Below are positions 40,686 to 51,680 of a DNA stretch of 57,641 nt, one piece after another (the stretch's first letter is position 1; the number at the start of each line of letters is the position of its first letter). The position numbers and the translations under genes were made by a program. Under the pieces are notes generated by a model that did not search any database, was not told the DNA's origin, and was given only the letters and a program-made list of their open reading frames with translations. The DNA comes from Citrobacter sp. 18056 (GTDB lineage: Bacteria; Pseudomonadota; Gammaproteobacteria; Enterobacterales; Enterobacteriaceae). The stretch covers positions 1-57,641 of the forward strand of contig CACSJR010000023.1 of assembly GCA_902706235.1 (NCBI GenBank). The letters run 5' to 3'.

Positions 40686-40709
40686 ACAGGCCTGGGGGAC
40701 CAGGCCTGT
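40686..40709 (+). terminator. hairpin after the GH105 gene
   Basis: A perfect 10-bp stem, ACAGGCCTGG / CCAGGCCTGT, with a GGGA loop, 10 bases after the stop. No U run. Confidence 0.6.
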
Positions 40710-40841
40710 AAACTCTAGCGAAATCAACCTTGCCGACAAAAGGGGTAAACCTGTTGAAATTTAATATTAAATAAATGACGTAAAGTGCCGCGCAATTCAT
40801 TATGCTCCGCACTGTCGCTCTCCCCCCACCAGGATCACCTT

Positions 40842-41633
40842 TTGTCCATTTCTCCCTTGTCCCGTATCGCTGCCAGCAGTCTGGTGGAGTCCGGGGCTGT
40901 TATCGGTGCGTACGTCAGTATTGGCCCTTTTTGTGTAATTTCTGCTGGCGTTGTGATAGGTGAAGGCACCGTTATTGGGGCCTTTTCGGTGATTAACGGG
41001 CTGACCACGATTGGTCGCGACAATACCTTCGGCCAGTACGCTTCTATCGGTGAAAGCAATCAGGACCTTAAATACGCGAATGAGCCCACGACGGTCGTTA
41101 TCGGCGATCGAAATCAGATAGGCAAAAATGCCACGATTCATCGAGGGACCGTGCAGGGGCTGAGTACCACCGCCATTGGCGATGAAAATCGGTTTCTCAA
41201 CGGCGTGCATATCGGCCACGACTGCGTGGTGGGTAACGGGACGATGATTGGCGACAATAGCGGGCTTGCCGGGCACGTTGTGCTTGATGATGATGCACAG
41301 GTTGGTTTCATGTGTGCGATCCATCAGTTCTGTTTGCTGGGCAGCGGTGCCAGGATCGTTGATCAGTCAGGCGTCGTGCAGGATGTGCCGCCGTTCGTGA
41401 TCGCGGGCGGAAATCATGCGGTTCCACTGGGCGTAAATGAAGCGTCCTGCCTGTTCCAGGCGTTAAATAAAGAACAGCAGAGTCTCATTTATGAGCTGTA
41501 TCAGCGTGTCTACAAGCAGGCGCTGGCCATCGATGAAGTGAAAAAGACGTTAAAAATACTGGAAAGCGATTTCCCGGTGATTGGGCTTTATGACAGGTTC
41601 TTTGCGCGTTCTGCGCGGGGAATTGTGCGCTAA
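40842..41633 (+). CDS. LpxA paralogue (left-handed beta-helix acyltransferase)
   Basis: 263 residues when started at the TTG at 40842, which follows AGGATCACC and gives almost the exact LpxA length (262). Hexapeptide repeats form a left-handed beta-helix, and the LpxA-specific segments SIGESNQDLKYANEP, TIHRGTVQG, HQFC and FFARSARGIVR are present. The catalytic base (His125 of E. coli LpxA; His126 here) and the His144 and His160 equivalents (145, 161) are kept, but the acyl-length ruler Gly173 is replaced by Asp174. It is unlikely to be the housekeeping lpxA, which sits in the lpxD-fabZ-lpxA-lpxB cluster. Substrate unknown; possibly an unusual acyl chain or a different sugar nucleotide. Confidence 0.8.
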   Translation: MSISPLSRIAASSLVESGAVIGAYVSIGPFCVISAGVVIGEGTVIGAFSVINGLTTIGRDNTFGQYASIGESNQDLKYANEPTTVVIGDRNQIGKNATIHRGTVQGLSTTAIGDENRFLNGVHIGHDCVVGNGTMIGDNSGLAGHVVLDDDAQVGFMCAIHQFCLLGSGARIVDQSGVVQDVPPFVIAGGNHAVPLGVNEASCLFQALNKEQQSLIYELYQRVYKQALAIDEVKKTLKILESDFPVIGLYDRFFARSARGIVR

Positions 41634-41646
41634 CGTGAGTTGAAGA

Positions 41647-41675
41647 GGCCCGTCACCGGGAGTGACGAGCCTTTT
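41647..41675. terminator. terminator between the LpxA paralogue and argS
   Basis: GGC-C-CGTCAC pairs with GTGACG-A-GCC (one C-A mismatch), followed by TTTT. It serves two convergent genes. Confidence 0.65.
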
Positions 41676-41679
41676 GTGA

Positions 41680-43413
41680 TTACATACGCTCGACGGTTTC
41701 AATCCCGAGCATATCCAGACCCAGCTTCAGCGTCTTCGACGTCAGCAGCGCCAGTTTCAGGCGGCTGTTGCGAATCTCTTCGCTTTCGGCGCTCAGAATA
41801 GGGCAGTGCTCATAGAAGCCGGAGAACAGGCCCGCGAGGTCATACAGGTACGCACACATCACGTGCGGCGTGCCTTCACGTGCAACCACGTTTACGGTTT
41901 CTTCGAACTGCAGCAGACGCGCCGCCAGTTGGGACTCGCGTTCTTCATTAATCACCACTGGCGCATTGACGATAGCGTTCTCTTCCAGACCGGCTTTGCG
42001 GAACACGGACAGCACGCGGGTATACGCATATTGCATGTACGGCGCGGTGTTGCCTTCAAACGCCAGCATGTTGTCCCAGTCGAACACGTAGTCAGTGGTA
42101 CGGTTCTTGGACAGATCCGCGTATTTCACCGCGCCGATACCCACGGTATTGGCCAGCTTTTCCAGCTCGTCGGCAGGCATGTCCGGGTTCTTTTCTGCCA
42201 CCAGACGACGGGCGCGCTCCAGCGCTTCATCCAGCAGGTCAGACAGTTTCACGGTGCCACCGGCGCGGGTTTTGAACGGCTTGCCGTCTTTACCCAGCAT
42301 CATGCCGAACATGTGGTGTTCCAGCGGAATGGAATCAGGCACATAACCGGCTTTACGCACGATGGTCCACGCCTGCATCAGGTGCTGGTGCTGACGGGAG
42401 TCGATGTAATAGAGCACGCGGTCGGCGCACAGGGTTTCGAAACGGTATTTCGCGCAGGCGATATCGGTAGTGGTGTAAAGGTAGCCGCCATCCTTTTTCT
42501 GGATGATGACGCCCATCGGTTCGCCGTCCTTGTTTTTGTACTCATCAAGGAACACCACGGTTGCGCCTTCGCTTTCTGTCGCCAGACCCTGAGCTTTCAG
42601 GTCTGCCACGATGCCCGGCAGCATCGGGTTATACAGGCTTTCGCCCATTACGTCGTCGCGAGTCAGGGTGACATTCAGACGGTTGTAGGTAATCTGGTTT
42701 TGTTCCATGGTGATGTCGACCAGCTTGCGCCACATCTCGAGGAAGTACGGGTCACCGCCCTGCAGTTTCACCACGTAGCTACGCGCGCGCTCGGCGAAGG
42801 CTTCGTCTTCGTCGTAATGCTGCTTCGCCTGGCGATAGAAACCTTCGAGGTCCGCCAGCGCCATTTCACCGGCATTTTCCTGCTGCTGTTTTTCCAGATA
42901 CGCAATCAGCATCCCGAACTGGGTACCCCAGTCACCGACGTGGTTCGCGCGGATAACTTTATGACCCAGGAATTCCTGAGTACGCACTGCGGCATCACCG
43001 ATGATGGTGGAACGCAGATGGCCGACGTGCATCTCTTTCGCCACGTTTGGCGCAGAGTAGTCGATAACGATGGTTTGCGCTTCTGGCAGCGCTACGCCGA
43101 GACGGTCAGATTTCAGCGCATCGTTCACGCCCTGCGCCAGAAACGCCGGGTCCAGGAAGATATTGATAAAGCCAGGACCGGCGATTTCAACCTTATTGGC
43201 GATGCCATTGAGGCTGAGATGAGACAGAACCTGCTCTGCGAGTTGTCGCGGCGCCATGCCCAGTTTTTTGGCAACAGCCATCACGCCGTTGGCCTGATAG
43301 TCACCAAACTGTACTTTTGCTGACTGACGAACCTGAGGTTCACAATCGGCTGGCGCACCTGCCGCAATCAGGGCCTGACTGACTTTTTCTGAGAGAAGAG
43401 CCTGAATATTCAC
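41680..43413 (-). CDS. argS: Arginyl-tRNA synthetase
   Basis: 577 residues, the E. coli length. Class I synthetase: an N-terminal tRNA-binding (Add-1) domain, a HIGH-type motif as HVGHL ([15 protein letters not shown]), a Rossmann core without a canonical KMSKS, and a C-terminal anticodon-binding domain ending [14 protein letters not shown] ([12 protein letters not shown]). Charges tRNA-Arg with arginine. It is monocistronic on the minus strand, directly after the LpxA paralogue. Confidence 0.98.
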   Translation of the reverse strand: MNIQALLSEKVSQALIAAGAPADCEPQVRQSAKVQFGDYQANGVMAVAKKLGMAPRQLAEQVLSHLSLNGIANKVEIAGPGFINIFLDPAFLAQGVNDALKSDRLGVALPEAQTIVIDYSAPNVAKEMHVGHLRSTIIGDAAVRTQEFLGHKVIRANHVGDWGTQFGMLIAYLEKQQQENAGEMALADLEGFYRQAKQHYDEDEAFAERARSYVVKLQGGDPYFLEMWRKLVDITMEQNQITYNRLNVTLTRDDVMGESLYNPMLPGIVADLKAQGLATESEGATVVFLDEYKNKDGEPMGVIIQKKDGGYLYTTTDIACAKYRFETLCADRVLYYIDSRQHQHLMQAWTIVRKAGYVPDSIPLEHHMFGMMLGKDGKPFKTRAGGTVKLSDLLDEALERARRLVAEKNPDMPADELEKLANTVGIGAVKYADLSKNRTTDYVFDWDNMLAFEGNTAPYMQYAYTRVLSVFRKAGLEENAIVNAPVVINEERESQLAARLLQFEETVNVVAREGTPHVMCAYLYDLAGLFSGFYEHCPILSAESEEIRNSRLKLALLTSKTLKLGLDMLGIETVERM

Positions 43414-43602
43414 CGGAATACCTTACGTTTATGGCGCTGTACGTTTGCCGGAACAACGCCGAAATGGGGACAAATTAAGCCGGTCAGTATACTGCATTTG
43501 CGGCGGCCCGTCAGCCCTGGAACGGCGCGTTAATCAGCAGTTGGTTGTGCCGGGCCAACAGGGTAAATTAACGGCCTGCAAAAACCGGACCGAGGGCGAA
43601 AC

Positions 43603-44175
43603 ATGAACTGGAAAACCATCGAAGCATTACAGGATATAGCGGCGGATCTGCCGCGTTTTACGCAGGCGCTGACGGATCTTACTGACCGTCTGGGCCTGCA
43701 CATCGCCCCGCTGAATGCCGACCATATTTCCCTGCGCTGCCACCAGAATGCTACCGCAGAACGCTGGCGCAGCGGGTTAGAGCAGTGTGGCGAACTGCTG
43801 TCGGAAAACATCATTAATGGTCGTCCAATTTGCCTGTTCAAACTGCATGAACCGGTGTGCGTCGCGCACTGGCAATTCAGCGTGGTGGAACTGCCATGGC
43901 CGGGTGAAAAACGTTACCCGCACGAAGGCTGGGAACATATTGAAATCGTGCTGCCGGGTGACCCTGAAACGCTGAATGCCCGCGCGCTGGCGCTGTTGTC
44001 CGACGAAGGATTAAGCCAGCCGGGGATTTTCGTCAAAACCAGTTCGCCAAAAGGCGAGCGTGAACGTCTGCCAAACCCGACTCTGGCGGTCACTGACGGC
44101 AAGGTCACCATTAAATTTCACCCGTGGACTATCGAAGACATTGTGGCGAGCGAAGCAGGCGACGCCACAATGTGA
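43603..44175 (+). CDS. yecM: YecM, VOC-fold protein
   Basis: 190 residues, near the E. coli YecM length. The vicinal-oxygen-chelate (glyoxalase/dioxygenase-like) family keeps metal-ligand candidates in LNADHISLRC and GWEHIEIVLPGD. The reaction is unknown. Divergent from argS, followed by cutC, as in E. coli. Confidence 0.9.
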   Translation: MNWKTIEALQDIAADLPRFTQALTDLTDRLGLHIAPLNADHISLRCHQNATAERWRSGLEQCGELLSENIINGRPICLFKLHEPVCVAHWQFSVVELPWPGEKRYPHEGWEHIEIVLPGDPETLNARALALLSDEGLSQPGIFVKTSSPKGERERLPNPTLAVTDGKVTIKFHPWTIEDIVASEAGDATM

Positions 44176-44241
44176 GCTTACTCGGGATCTGCGTTTTGAG
44201 ACTGTGTCATGATGGCGTACCCGAACGAAAAGGAGAAGGGA

Positions 44242-44985
44242 ATGGCTTTGCTGGAAGTGTGTTGTTACAGCATGGAATGTGCGCGTGAGGCGCAGGAAAG
44301 AGGCGCTGACCGAATTGAACTGTGTGCCGCGCCGCTGGAAGGCGGCTTAACGCCGTCGATTGGCGTGCTGAAATCGGCGCGCCAGCAGGTGACCATCCCG
44401 GTGCATCCGATCATTCGCCCGCGCGGCGGGGATTTTTGCTACACCGACGGTGAATTTGCAGCGATGCTGGACGATGTGCGTACGGTGCGTGAACTCGGTT
44501 TTCCGGGGCTGGTTATTGGGATTCTCGATGTCCATGGTCAGGTCGATATGCCACGGATGCATGAAATCATGGCCGCTGCCGGTCCGCTTGCCGTCACGTT
44601 TCATCGGGCGTTTGATATGTGCGTCAATCCGCAGCAGGCCTTTGATAATCTTGCAGAACTGGGCGTGGCGCGCATTCTGACATCCGGCCAACAGCAGACG
44701 GCGGAAAAAGGTCTTTCACTTCTTGGGGAACTAATTGCCCGGGGTGATGCTCCAATCATTATGGCCGGAGCAGGCGTGCGGGCGAACAACCTGGAATTGT
44801 TCCTCGGTGCAGGCGTAAAAGAGCTTCACAGCTCTGCCGGACAATGGATCCCCTCGGTGATGCAATACCGAAATCCGGGGCTGTCGATGTCAACCGACCC
44901 GACGGCAGACGAATACTCACGATACGCCGTCAATGGCGAATCGGTAGCGGAGATGAAGGCGATAGTTAACCGTTACAGCAAATAG
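44242..44985 (+). CDS. cutC: CutC family protein
   Basis: 247 residues from the ATG at 44242, behind AAGGAG; the longer upstream reading is unlikely. TIM-barrel protein with family motifs [45 protein letters not shown] and [12 protein letters not shown]. First linked to copper tolerance; direct copper binding in E. coli has been doubted. Cytoplasmic. Followed by a strong terminator. Confidence 0.93.
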   Translation: MALLEVCCYSMECAREAQERGADRIELCAAPLEGGLTPSIGVLKSARQQVTIPVHPIIRPRGGDFCYTDGEFAAMLDDVRTVRELGFPGLVIGILDVHGQVDMPRMHEIMAAAGPLAVTFHRAFDMCVNPQQAFDNLAELGVARILTSGQQQTAEKGLSLLGELIARGDAPIIMAGAGVRANNLELFLGAGVKELHSSAGQWIPSVMQYRNPGLSMSTDPTADEYSRYAVNGESVAEMKAIVNRYSK

Positions 44986-45033
44986 CGATTTTTACCGTGC
45001 ATCATATCGCCCAATGTGATGCGTATTTGTACC

Positions 45034-45066
45034 AGGCCCCTGCCTTTAACAGGGGCCTCTTTTTTT
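45034..45066 (+). terminator. terminator of cutC
   Basis: AGGCCCCTG and CAGGGGCCT form a 9-bp stem with a 7-nt loop, followed by C and a run of T. Confidence 0.9.
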
Positions 45067-45187
45067 ATCCTTCCTATTTCAGGCCGCAGCGGTGTTGGCT
45101 GCCTCGCTCACCCCGGTCACTTACTCGTGTAAGCTCCCGGGGGTTTGCTGCGTTGCCGCCTTGCTGCAACCTGAAATAGTTTGGATA
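45066..45187. repeat. 122-bp imperfect palindromic intergenic element
   Basis: TATCC and GGATA mark the ends, with two long arms symmetrical about 45126.5 and an apex TTAC-TCGT-GTAA. Arm features such as CTATTTCAGG with CCTGAAATAG are complementary. It resembles the dispersed palindromic repeats of enterobacteria (ERIC-size, YPAL-like), but I cannot name the family with certainty. It lies between cutC and cmoB. Confidence 0.75.
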
Positions 45188-45216
45188 AAAAGTGCCCATT
45201 CTCGTCAGAGGGTAAT

Positions 45217-47365
<2,149 letters not shown>

Positions 47366-47418
47366 ACAAACTCCCTTTTAGACTGGCTGATGGCACTGGC
47401 CATGTGAGGAAGGATAAC

Positions 47419-48162
47419 TCAGAAAAGAGATGTTTGCTGCGGGATAGACGGGGCGGGGCCAATCTCAGGCAGGACGTCACGCAGACTGTTCCACAGCGTG
47501 TCGACCAGCTCAGGCGCCTGGGCGATGTCCGGCGTATGCAGGAAAAGGAAAGGGGTGGTGGTCTGAGACCATTTCGGCAGGGCTTTAAGCCAGACTGCAA
47601 ACAGTTCACGATTCTGCGCCATGTTATCGCTGCCAATAAACCGCACCATCGGGTGACTGGCCGTGACGACGGCGTGCACGGGCACTTTCGGCTTTTTGCG
47701 CTGGGCGTCAACCATCGCTTCGCTGTGCGCAACGGCGCTGTGTACCGGACGGCTGTCGAGAATTACGCGATTCACGCCGCGCTCATGCAACCCGCGATTA
47801 AACTGTAACTCCGCATCACCCTTGTCGAAAAAGAGGGGATGACGCACTTCGACGCCGTAAGAAAACGCATCGGGTAAACCGTCGAGAAACTGCCAAAGCG
47901 CAGGTAAATCGGCAGGCGAAAAGGTGGCGGGAAGCTGCAGCCAGTATTGACCGATGCGCTGGTCCAGCGGAGCCATTCGGCTGAAAAACTCGGCGGTGAG
48001 AGTGTCGCAGTGGCGAAGCGCGGCCTGATGGCTGATGGTCGCCGGGAATTTAAAGCAGAAACGAAAATCGTCAGTGGTTTGTTCATGCCAGCGCTGCACG
48101 ATTTCGGCGCGGGGCAGGGCATACAGCGTGGTATTGCCCTCCACGCAGTTAACATGTCGGGT
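47419..48162 (-). pseudogene. yecE: YecE (DUF72), 5' end removed by prophage
   Basis: The last 241-245 codons of yecE are intact, with the ADDRESS-like (CKVHPSFF-like) body and the C-terminus PAPSIPQQTSLF, but the first roughly 30 codons of the usual 272 are missing. In frame upstream of a GTG the sequence still reads R-H-V-N-C-V-E-G, matching the E. coli RHFNCVEG region, and then diverges at about 48160 into the phage element. A shortened product from the GTG at 48144 is possible but would lack part of the TIM-barrel. DUF72 function is unclear. Confidence 0.88.
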
Positions 48163-48175
48163 AACAGGGGTTAAC
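48145..48175. other. prophage-host junction (att) within yecE
   Basis: Homology to yecE stops in this segment, and the integrase stop codon lies at 48171-48173. The attachment core should include GTTAACTGCGTGGAG, present in yecE. The partner junction lies outside the window. yecE is a known integration site for Shiga-toxin phages. Confidence 0.65.
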
Positions 48176-49484
48176 TTGCTGATTTTAATAATGCTATCTT
48201 GCTGTCCTGCGGTCTATGGGGCATCAGTGGGGCAAAATCTGCCAGCTTCTGATTCAGCATTGCGATCTGCTCTGTACTGCTGTCAGCCATCCACGCTCCG
48301 TACACATTGAAAACCATCTGGGCGCTCGCATGCCCCATCTGGTTGGCAATGAAGCTTGGGTTAGCGCCAGCCGATAATGACCAGCATGCATAAGTGTGCC
48401 GTGACTGGTAGGCTTTCCTGCGCCTGATCCCTGCACGCTTAAGCGCCGCATCCCATGAGTCGCCTATCGAATCGACCTGATAGATATACCCTACCTGCTC
48501 ACTTCGTCTGACCATCTGAGGGTTAAAGACGAATGTGCAGTCATGGCTAACTGTTCGGCCATACTCTCGCAGCTGCACGTCGATATGATGCTGCTTACCC
48601 AGCCTCGTCATTTCTGCCTGATTTTTCAGGACACTGATAGCGGGCTGGATAAGATGCACCACTCTGTCGGTACTTGCGTCAGTTTTCGGTAGAGTGAATT
48701 CACCCAGTTTTGTATAATTACGCCGAATTGTTATTGTCCCAGCTATAAGATCTATATCTTCCCAGGCCAGGGAGGTCAGCTCCCCGTGACGCATTCCTGT
48801 GTATACGGCCAGTGACCACAGGTTTTTCGTCTGCTGATGCCTGCACGCATCTATCAAACGGATAAATTCGTCACGGGTTAACGGATCTGGCTCTGCCCTG
48901 GACTTTTTCAGAGGTTTAATTCCCACAAAAGGATTTGTCTCTAAGTAGCCGTGATCTGCAGCAAACTGAAACATTCCGGCGATTGTTGTCATGTAATAAT
49001 TCACGGTGACAACACTTCGGCCTTTGGTCGGGGTTTTACCTTTCGACCGTGCTTGATGACCGGTCAGCAAATCTTTTCTGATATACAGCAATTCCTCTTT
49101 GGTCACCGCTGTTACCAGTCTATTTTCCCCAATTCTTGGCACTACATTCCTTACTACCGACTCATACCGGTTAAATGCGTTTGCACAGATTTCCATCTGT
49201 TTCAGTTCCAGCCACTTAACTTCAAGCTCTTTCACTGTAATTTCCTTTTTACTCACACCAAAAGTCTTAAGGTTAGGTGAGTCTGGAAACTGTACTGCAT
49301 AGTCAAAGCTTCCTGTGCGGATGGCAAAACATACCGATGTCCGCAGTTCCCCGGCGATCTTTCTGTTCTTAACGGTGTCAGGGACACCGAGACTCTCCCT
49401 GACACGTTTACCTTTATAGCTAAACCAGATGCGCAAACAGCCGCCGTGGTTTTCGACGCCTGTTGGATATGTGACTTTATCCAT
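48171..49484 (-). CDS. int: Phage tyrosine integrase
   Basis: 437 residues. N-terminal arm-binding domain of DUF3596 type (MDKVTYPTGVENHGGCLRIWFSYKGKRVRESLGV), SAM-like core-binding domain, and catalytic domain with first Arg in TGMRHGELTSLAWEDI, the YQSRHTYACW box (Arg plus His, with Tyr in place of the first His), and the catalytic Tyr in VYGAWM. It integrates at the yecE site next to which it lies. Confidence 0.94.
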   Translation of the reverse strand: MDKVTYPTGVENHGGCLRIWFSYKGKRVRESLGVPDTVKNRKIAGELRTSVCFAIRTGSFDYAVQFPDSPNLKTFGVSKKEITVKELEVKWLELKQMEICANAFNRYESVVRNVVPRIGENRLVTAVTKEELLYIRKDLLTGHQARSKGKTPTKGRSVVTVNYYMTTIAGMFQFAADHGYLETNPFVGIKPLKKSRAEPDPLTRDEFIRLIDACRHQQTKNLWSLAVYTGMRHGELTSLAWEDIDLIAGTITIRRNYTKLGEFTLPKTDASTDRVVHLIQPAISVLKNQAEMTRLGKQHHIDVQLREYGRTVSHDCTFVFNPQMVRRSEQVGYIYQVDSIGDSWDAALKRAGIRRRKAYQSRHTYACWSLSAGANPSFIANQMGHASAQMVFNVYGAWMADSSTEQIAMLNQKLADFAPLMPHRPQDSKIALLKSAS

Positions 49485-49539
49485 TGATTCCTCCAGACGC
49501 CCAAGAGCGATGAAAGCTTACCTTTTTCATGGCACCAAT

Positions 49540-49776
49540 TCACCCAGGTTGTTTATTTTTGAGTGAGGCAACCCATGCGTCTACTGCCTTGCGGTTGTAC
49601 ATGCACTCGCTGGATGGCTTCGGATTTCCGTCCGGTGAAACGTGAATGTATTCTCGACCAACCATCCAGCACTCTTTTCTGGCCCGGAGGATGGTTCCGG
49701 GCTTGAGCCCGGTAACCGTGATAAGAACACTTTCACAAACCCACTCATTGGGTGCTAACTGGATAACGTTCGTCAT
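49540..49776 (-). CDS. Excisionase-like protein (DUF1233 type)
   Basis: 78 residues from the ATG at 49776, which has GAGGTGAG upstream. The pattern MTNVIQLAPNEWVCESVLITVTGLKPGTILRARKECWMVGREYIHV, with a winged-helix-like fold and a terminal NRKAVDAWVASLK, matches small phage excisionases that sit next to the integrase. Probably helps Int excise the prophage. Confidence 0.7.
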   Translation of the reverse strand: MTNVIQLAPNEWVCESVLITVTGLKPGTILRARKECWMVGREYIHVSPDGNPKPSSECMYNRKAVDAWVASLKNKQPG

Positions 49777-49778
49777 AC

Positions 49779-49985
49779 TCACCTCACCCTCACTTCAATA
49801 CGTGCGATACAGCAATCCCGCTCGATAGCCTCTTTCACCCAGCGCTTATAGGTTTCGGGGTGGAAAGACTCGCTTTTACCCGTTCCGCTCCAGAATGCCT
49901 TCGAATTGATATCCGGCAGGGTGATGGTCAACGATTTACCAGTGGTGACCTCGTTAACCATGTTCTGATCAGAATAGTCAGCCAT
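49779..49985 (-). CDS. Hypothetical phage protein
   Basis: 68 residues, beginning MADYSDQNMVNEVTTGKSL and ending RCDCCIARIEVRVR-like (ERDCCIARIEVRVR). I do not recognise a domain. It lies between the excisionase and the 134-residue gene, overlapping the latter by 7 bases, so it is likely part of the same early transcript. Confidence 0.55.
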   Translation of the reverse strand: MADYSDQNMVNEVTTGKSLTITLPDINSKAFWSGTGKSESFHPETYKRWVKEAIERDCCIARIEVRVR

Positions 49986-50382
49986 ACTTTTCCTCTGCCT
50001 TTTTGAGCGTTTCTTTCAGGCGCTCTTCTGCAATAGCACGAGCCACCAGGCGCAATGAGGCCAAATCTGCTTTCGTTACTTGTTTTCTCAGCAGGGCAAG
50101 CAGCTCTTCATCTTCAAATCGGGCGCGCATAATGTTCATTTCTTTTTCTTCTCTGCGAAGGACCGACAGACGTTCGCAAATTCGGCTGCGCATCCAGAAC
50201 CAGGATTTATGCGCTGTTGTTGCCCGGCGGTGCCAGTCACTATCTTGGTCTTCATTGCTGGTCAGTTTTTCTTTCAGTACATCCAGGGTCCTGTTGGCAA
50301 TGGCCAGCGCCTTAAGGTGATCAGCAATCCCATTCAACGCTTCCAGATTGATACGTCCATTTTCAAGCTGAATATTGCTCAT
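49978..50382 (-). CDS. Hypothetical phage protein, helical
   Basis: 134 residues, mostly helix and rich in charged residues (SRICERLSVLRREEKEMNIMRARFEDEE), ending KETLKKAEEKYG. Possible coiled coil. No family recognised. Next to a candidate small gene at its 5' side, overlapping by ATGA. Early transcript of the element. Confidence 0.6.
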   Translation of the reverse strand: MSNIQLENGRINLEALNGIADHLKALAIANRTLDVLKEKLTSNEDQDSDWHRRATTAHKSWFWMRSRICERLSVLRREEKEMNIMRARFEDEELLALLRKQVTKADLASLRLVARAIAEERLKETLKKAEEKYG

Positions 50383-50570
50383 CGGTTTGCCTCTCTCAGA
50401 ACTGTTTTATATGCCCGCAGCGCGTCACGGTTTTTCCCTGAGATAAACGTCTTCATAAAGAATGCGCCGCGACGTTCACTGACTACACCAGGAACCAGAA
50501 AGAGCGTGGTATCGACTAACGGCCTGAGTGATTTCCCGATGGAGATCACACCGACAGTTTCCAATTTCAT
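50379..50570 (-). CDS. Small hypothetical phage protein
   Basis: 63 residues if started at the ATG at 50570 (MKLETVGVISIGKSLRPL); a longer reading begins at 50621. The C-terminal RDALRAYKTVLREANR overlaps the next gene by ATGA, which supports reality. No domain recognised. The 5' part faces a plus-strand frame. Confidence 0.4.
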   Translation of the reverse strand: MKLETVGVISIGKSLRPLVDTTLFLVPGVVSERRGAFFMKTFISGKNRDALRAYKTVLREANR

Positions 50571-50715
50571 CCGACACAAATTAATCGCGTATGCGAAAGG
50601 CCAGGAGAAGGCCAAACGCATGCAGGAGGCATCTGGCGCAGCAGCTCCAGCCTCAATTCATCATGCACAAAGCGCGATTAGTGATATCAAACAGCAGTTA
50701 GGAAAACGAGCATGA
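50539..50715 (+). CDS. Small hypothetical protein before the primase
   Basis: 58 residues from the ATG at 50539 (MEITPTVSNFIRHKLIAYAKG), preceded by no clear ribosome-binding site; the stop overlaps the primase ATG (ATGA). Ala/Gln-rich C-terminus. The 5' end overlaps the minus-strand small gene by 32 bases, so at most one may be fully real as drawn. Confidence 0.45.
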   Translation: MEITPTVSNFIRHKLIAYAKGQEKAKRMQEASGAAAPASIHHAQSAISDIKQQLGKRA

Positions 50716-51680
50716 AGACGGTAGAAGCGGCAAAAGGTCAATGGTCAATGATTTTTGAGCACTTCGGATTACCGCCGATTAATGCCAGAAATCACTTTAA
50801 AGGGGAATGCCCGGTATGTAGTGCGCGCGGAAAGCTGCGTATTGACGACCGCGACGGCCGGGGAACATGGATCTGTACCTGCGGCAGCGGTGACGGTATG
50901 AAGCTTGTCACCCTGACTCAGGGGAAGCCATTTAATGAGATTTGCAGCGAAATAGACAATCTGCTCGGTAATGATTTCCAGCGGGTAAAAATACCGGTCA
51001 GCAGCATTGCCACGAGCCTGCGCACAAAGGTACTAAATAAGTTCGCTAAGCTGCAGCCACTACGTGGCACTTCTGGTGCCGCGTATCTCAATGCGCGAGG
51101 GATCTTTAATCTGCCGCTTGAGGCGATCCGTTTCAACGATAAACAGCGCCACGCCGGTAGGGTATATCAGTCGCTTTATGCTCTGGCTACTGATGATAAA
51201 GGTGAGCTGTGTTATCTCCACCAGACTTTGCTCGATGGCGCAAAAAAGGCTGACATCGGCACCAGTGCAAAGCGTCAAAAATCCCTGCAAGAAGATAACT
51301 ATCTTGATCACGCCAGGTCAGTTGCGATCCGGATGTTCCCAGTTGCCAGCACACTGGGCATCGCCGAAGGCATCGAAACGGCCCTGTCAGCGCACCAGAT
51401 TTACAACGTAAACACCTGGGCAACCATGACAGCCAATTTCATGAAGAAATTCCGTGTGCCGGCTGGCGTTAAGCACCTGATTATTTTTGCCGACCGCGAC
51501 GAGAACAGCGCCACCGGGTTGGCTGCGGCCTACGAATGCGCCCATTCCAATCTTCTGGCGAAGAATGACCTGCAGCGCGTGAGCGTGTACTGGCCGGATC
51601 AAGATGATTTCAATAACATGCTCATGAACGGCGATCAAGTTCGTGAGCTGGTTTTCCACAAGAAAAAGGCGGCTGCATAA
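50712..51680 (+). CDS. Phage DNA primase-like protein with zinc ribbon and Toprim
   Basis: 322 residues. The N-terminal zinc ribbon has CPVC and CTCG pairs (HFKGECPVCSARGK ... TWICTCGSGDG), and the C-terminal part has the Toprim pattern EGIETALSAHQIYNVNTWATMTANF and IFADRDENSATG with the metal-binding acidic residues. It resembles the N-terminal half of P4 alpha/gp4-type primases without a helicase domain. It would make primers for phage replication. Followed without a gap by the next gene. Confidence 0.82.
   Translation: MKTVEAAKGQWSMIFEHFGLPPINARNHFKGECPVCSARGKLRIDDRDGRGTWICTCGSGDGMKLVTLTQGKPFNEICSEIDNLLGNDFQRVKIPVSSIATSLRTKVLNKFAKLQPLRGTSGAAYLNARGIFNLPLEAIRFNDKQRHAGRVYQSLYALATDDKGELCYLHQTLLDGAKKADIGTSAKRQKSLQEDNYLDHARSVAIRMFPVASTLGIAEGIETALSAHQIYNVNTWATMTANFMKKFRVPAGVKHLIIFADRDENSATGLAAAYECAHSNLLAKNDLQRVSVYWPDQDDFNNMLMNGDQVRELVFHKKKAAA

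Noticed and set aside
41806..43323. 505-codon open frame antisense to argS
   Set aside because: A shadow of the GC-rich third-codon positions of argS; no ribosome-binding site and no domain. The same holds for the 496-codon frame antisense to cheA (19788-21278).
49253..49543. 96-codon frame on the minus strand overlapping the integrase start
   Set aside because: Lies mainly inside the integrase in another frame; the integrase N-terminus is clear from 49484.
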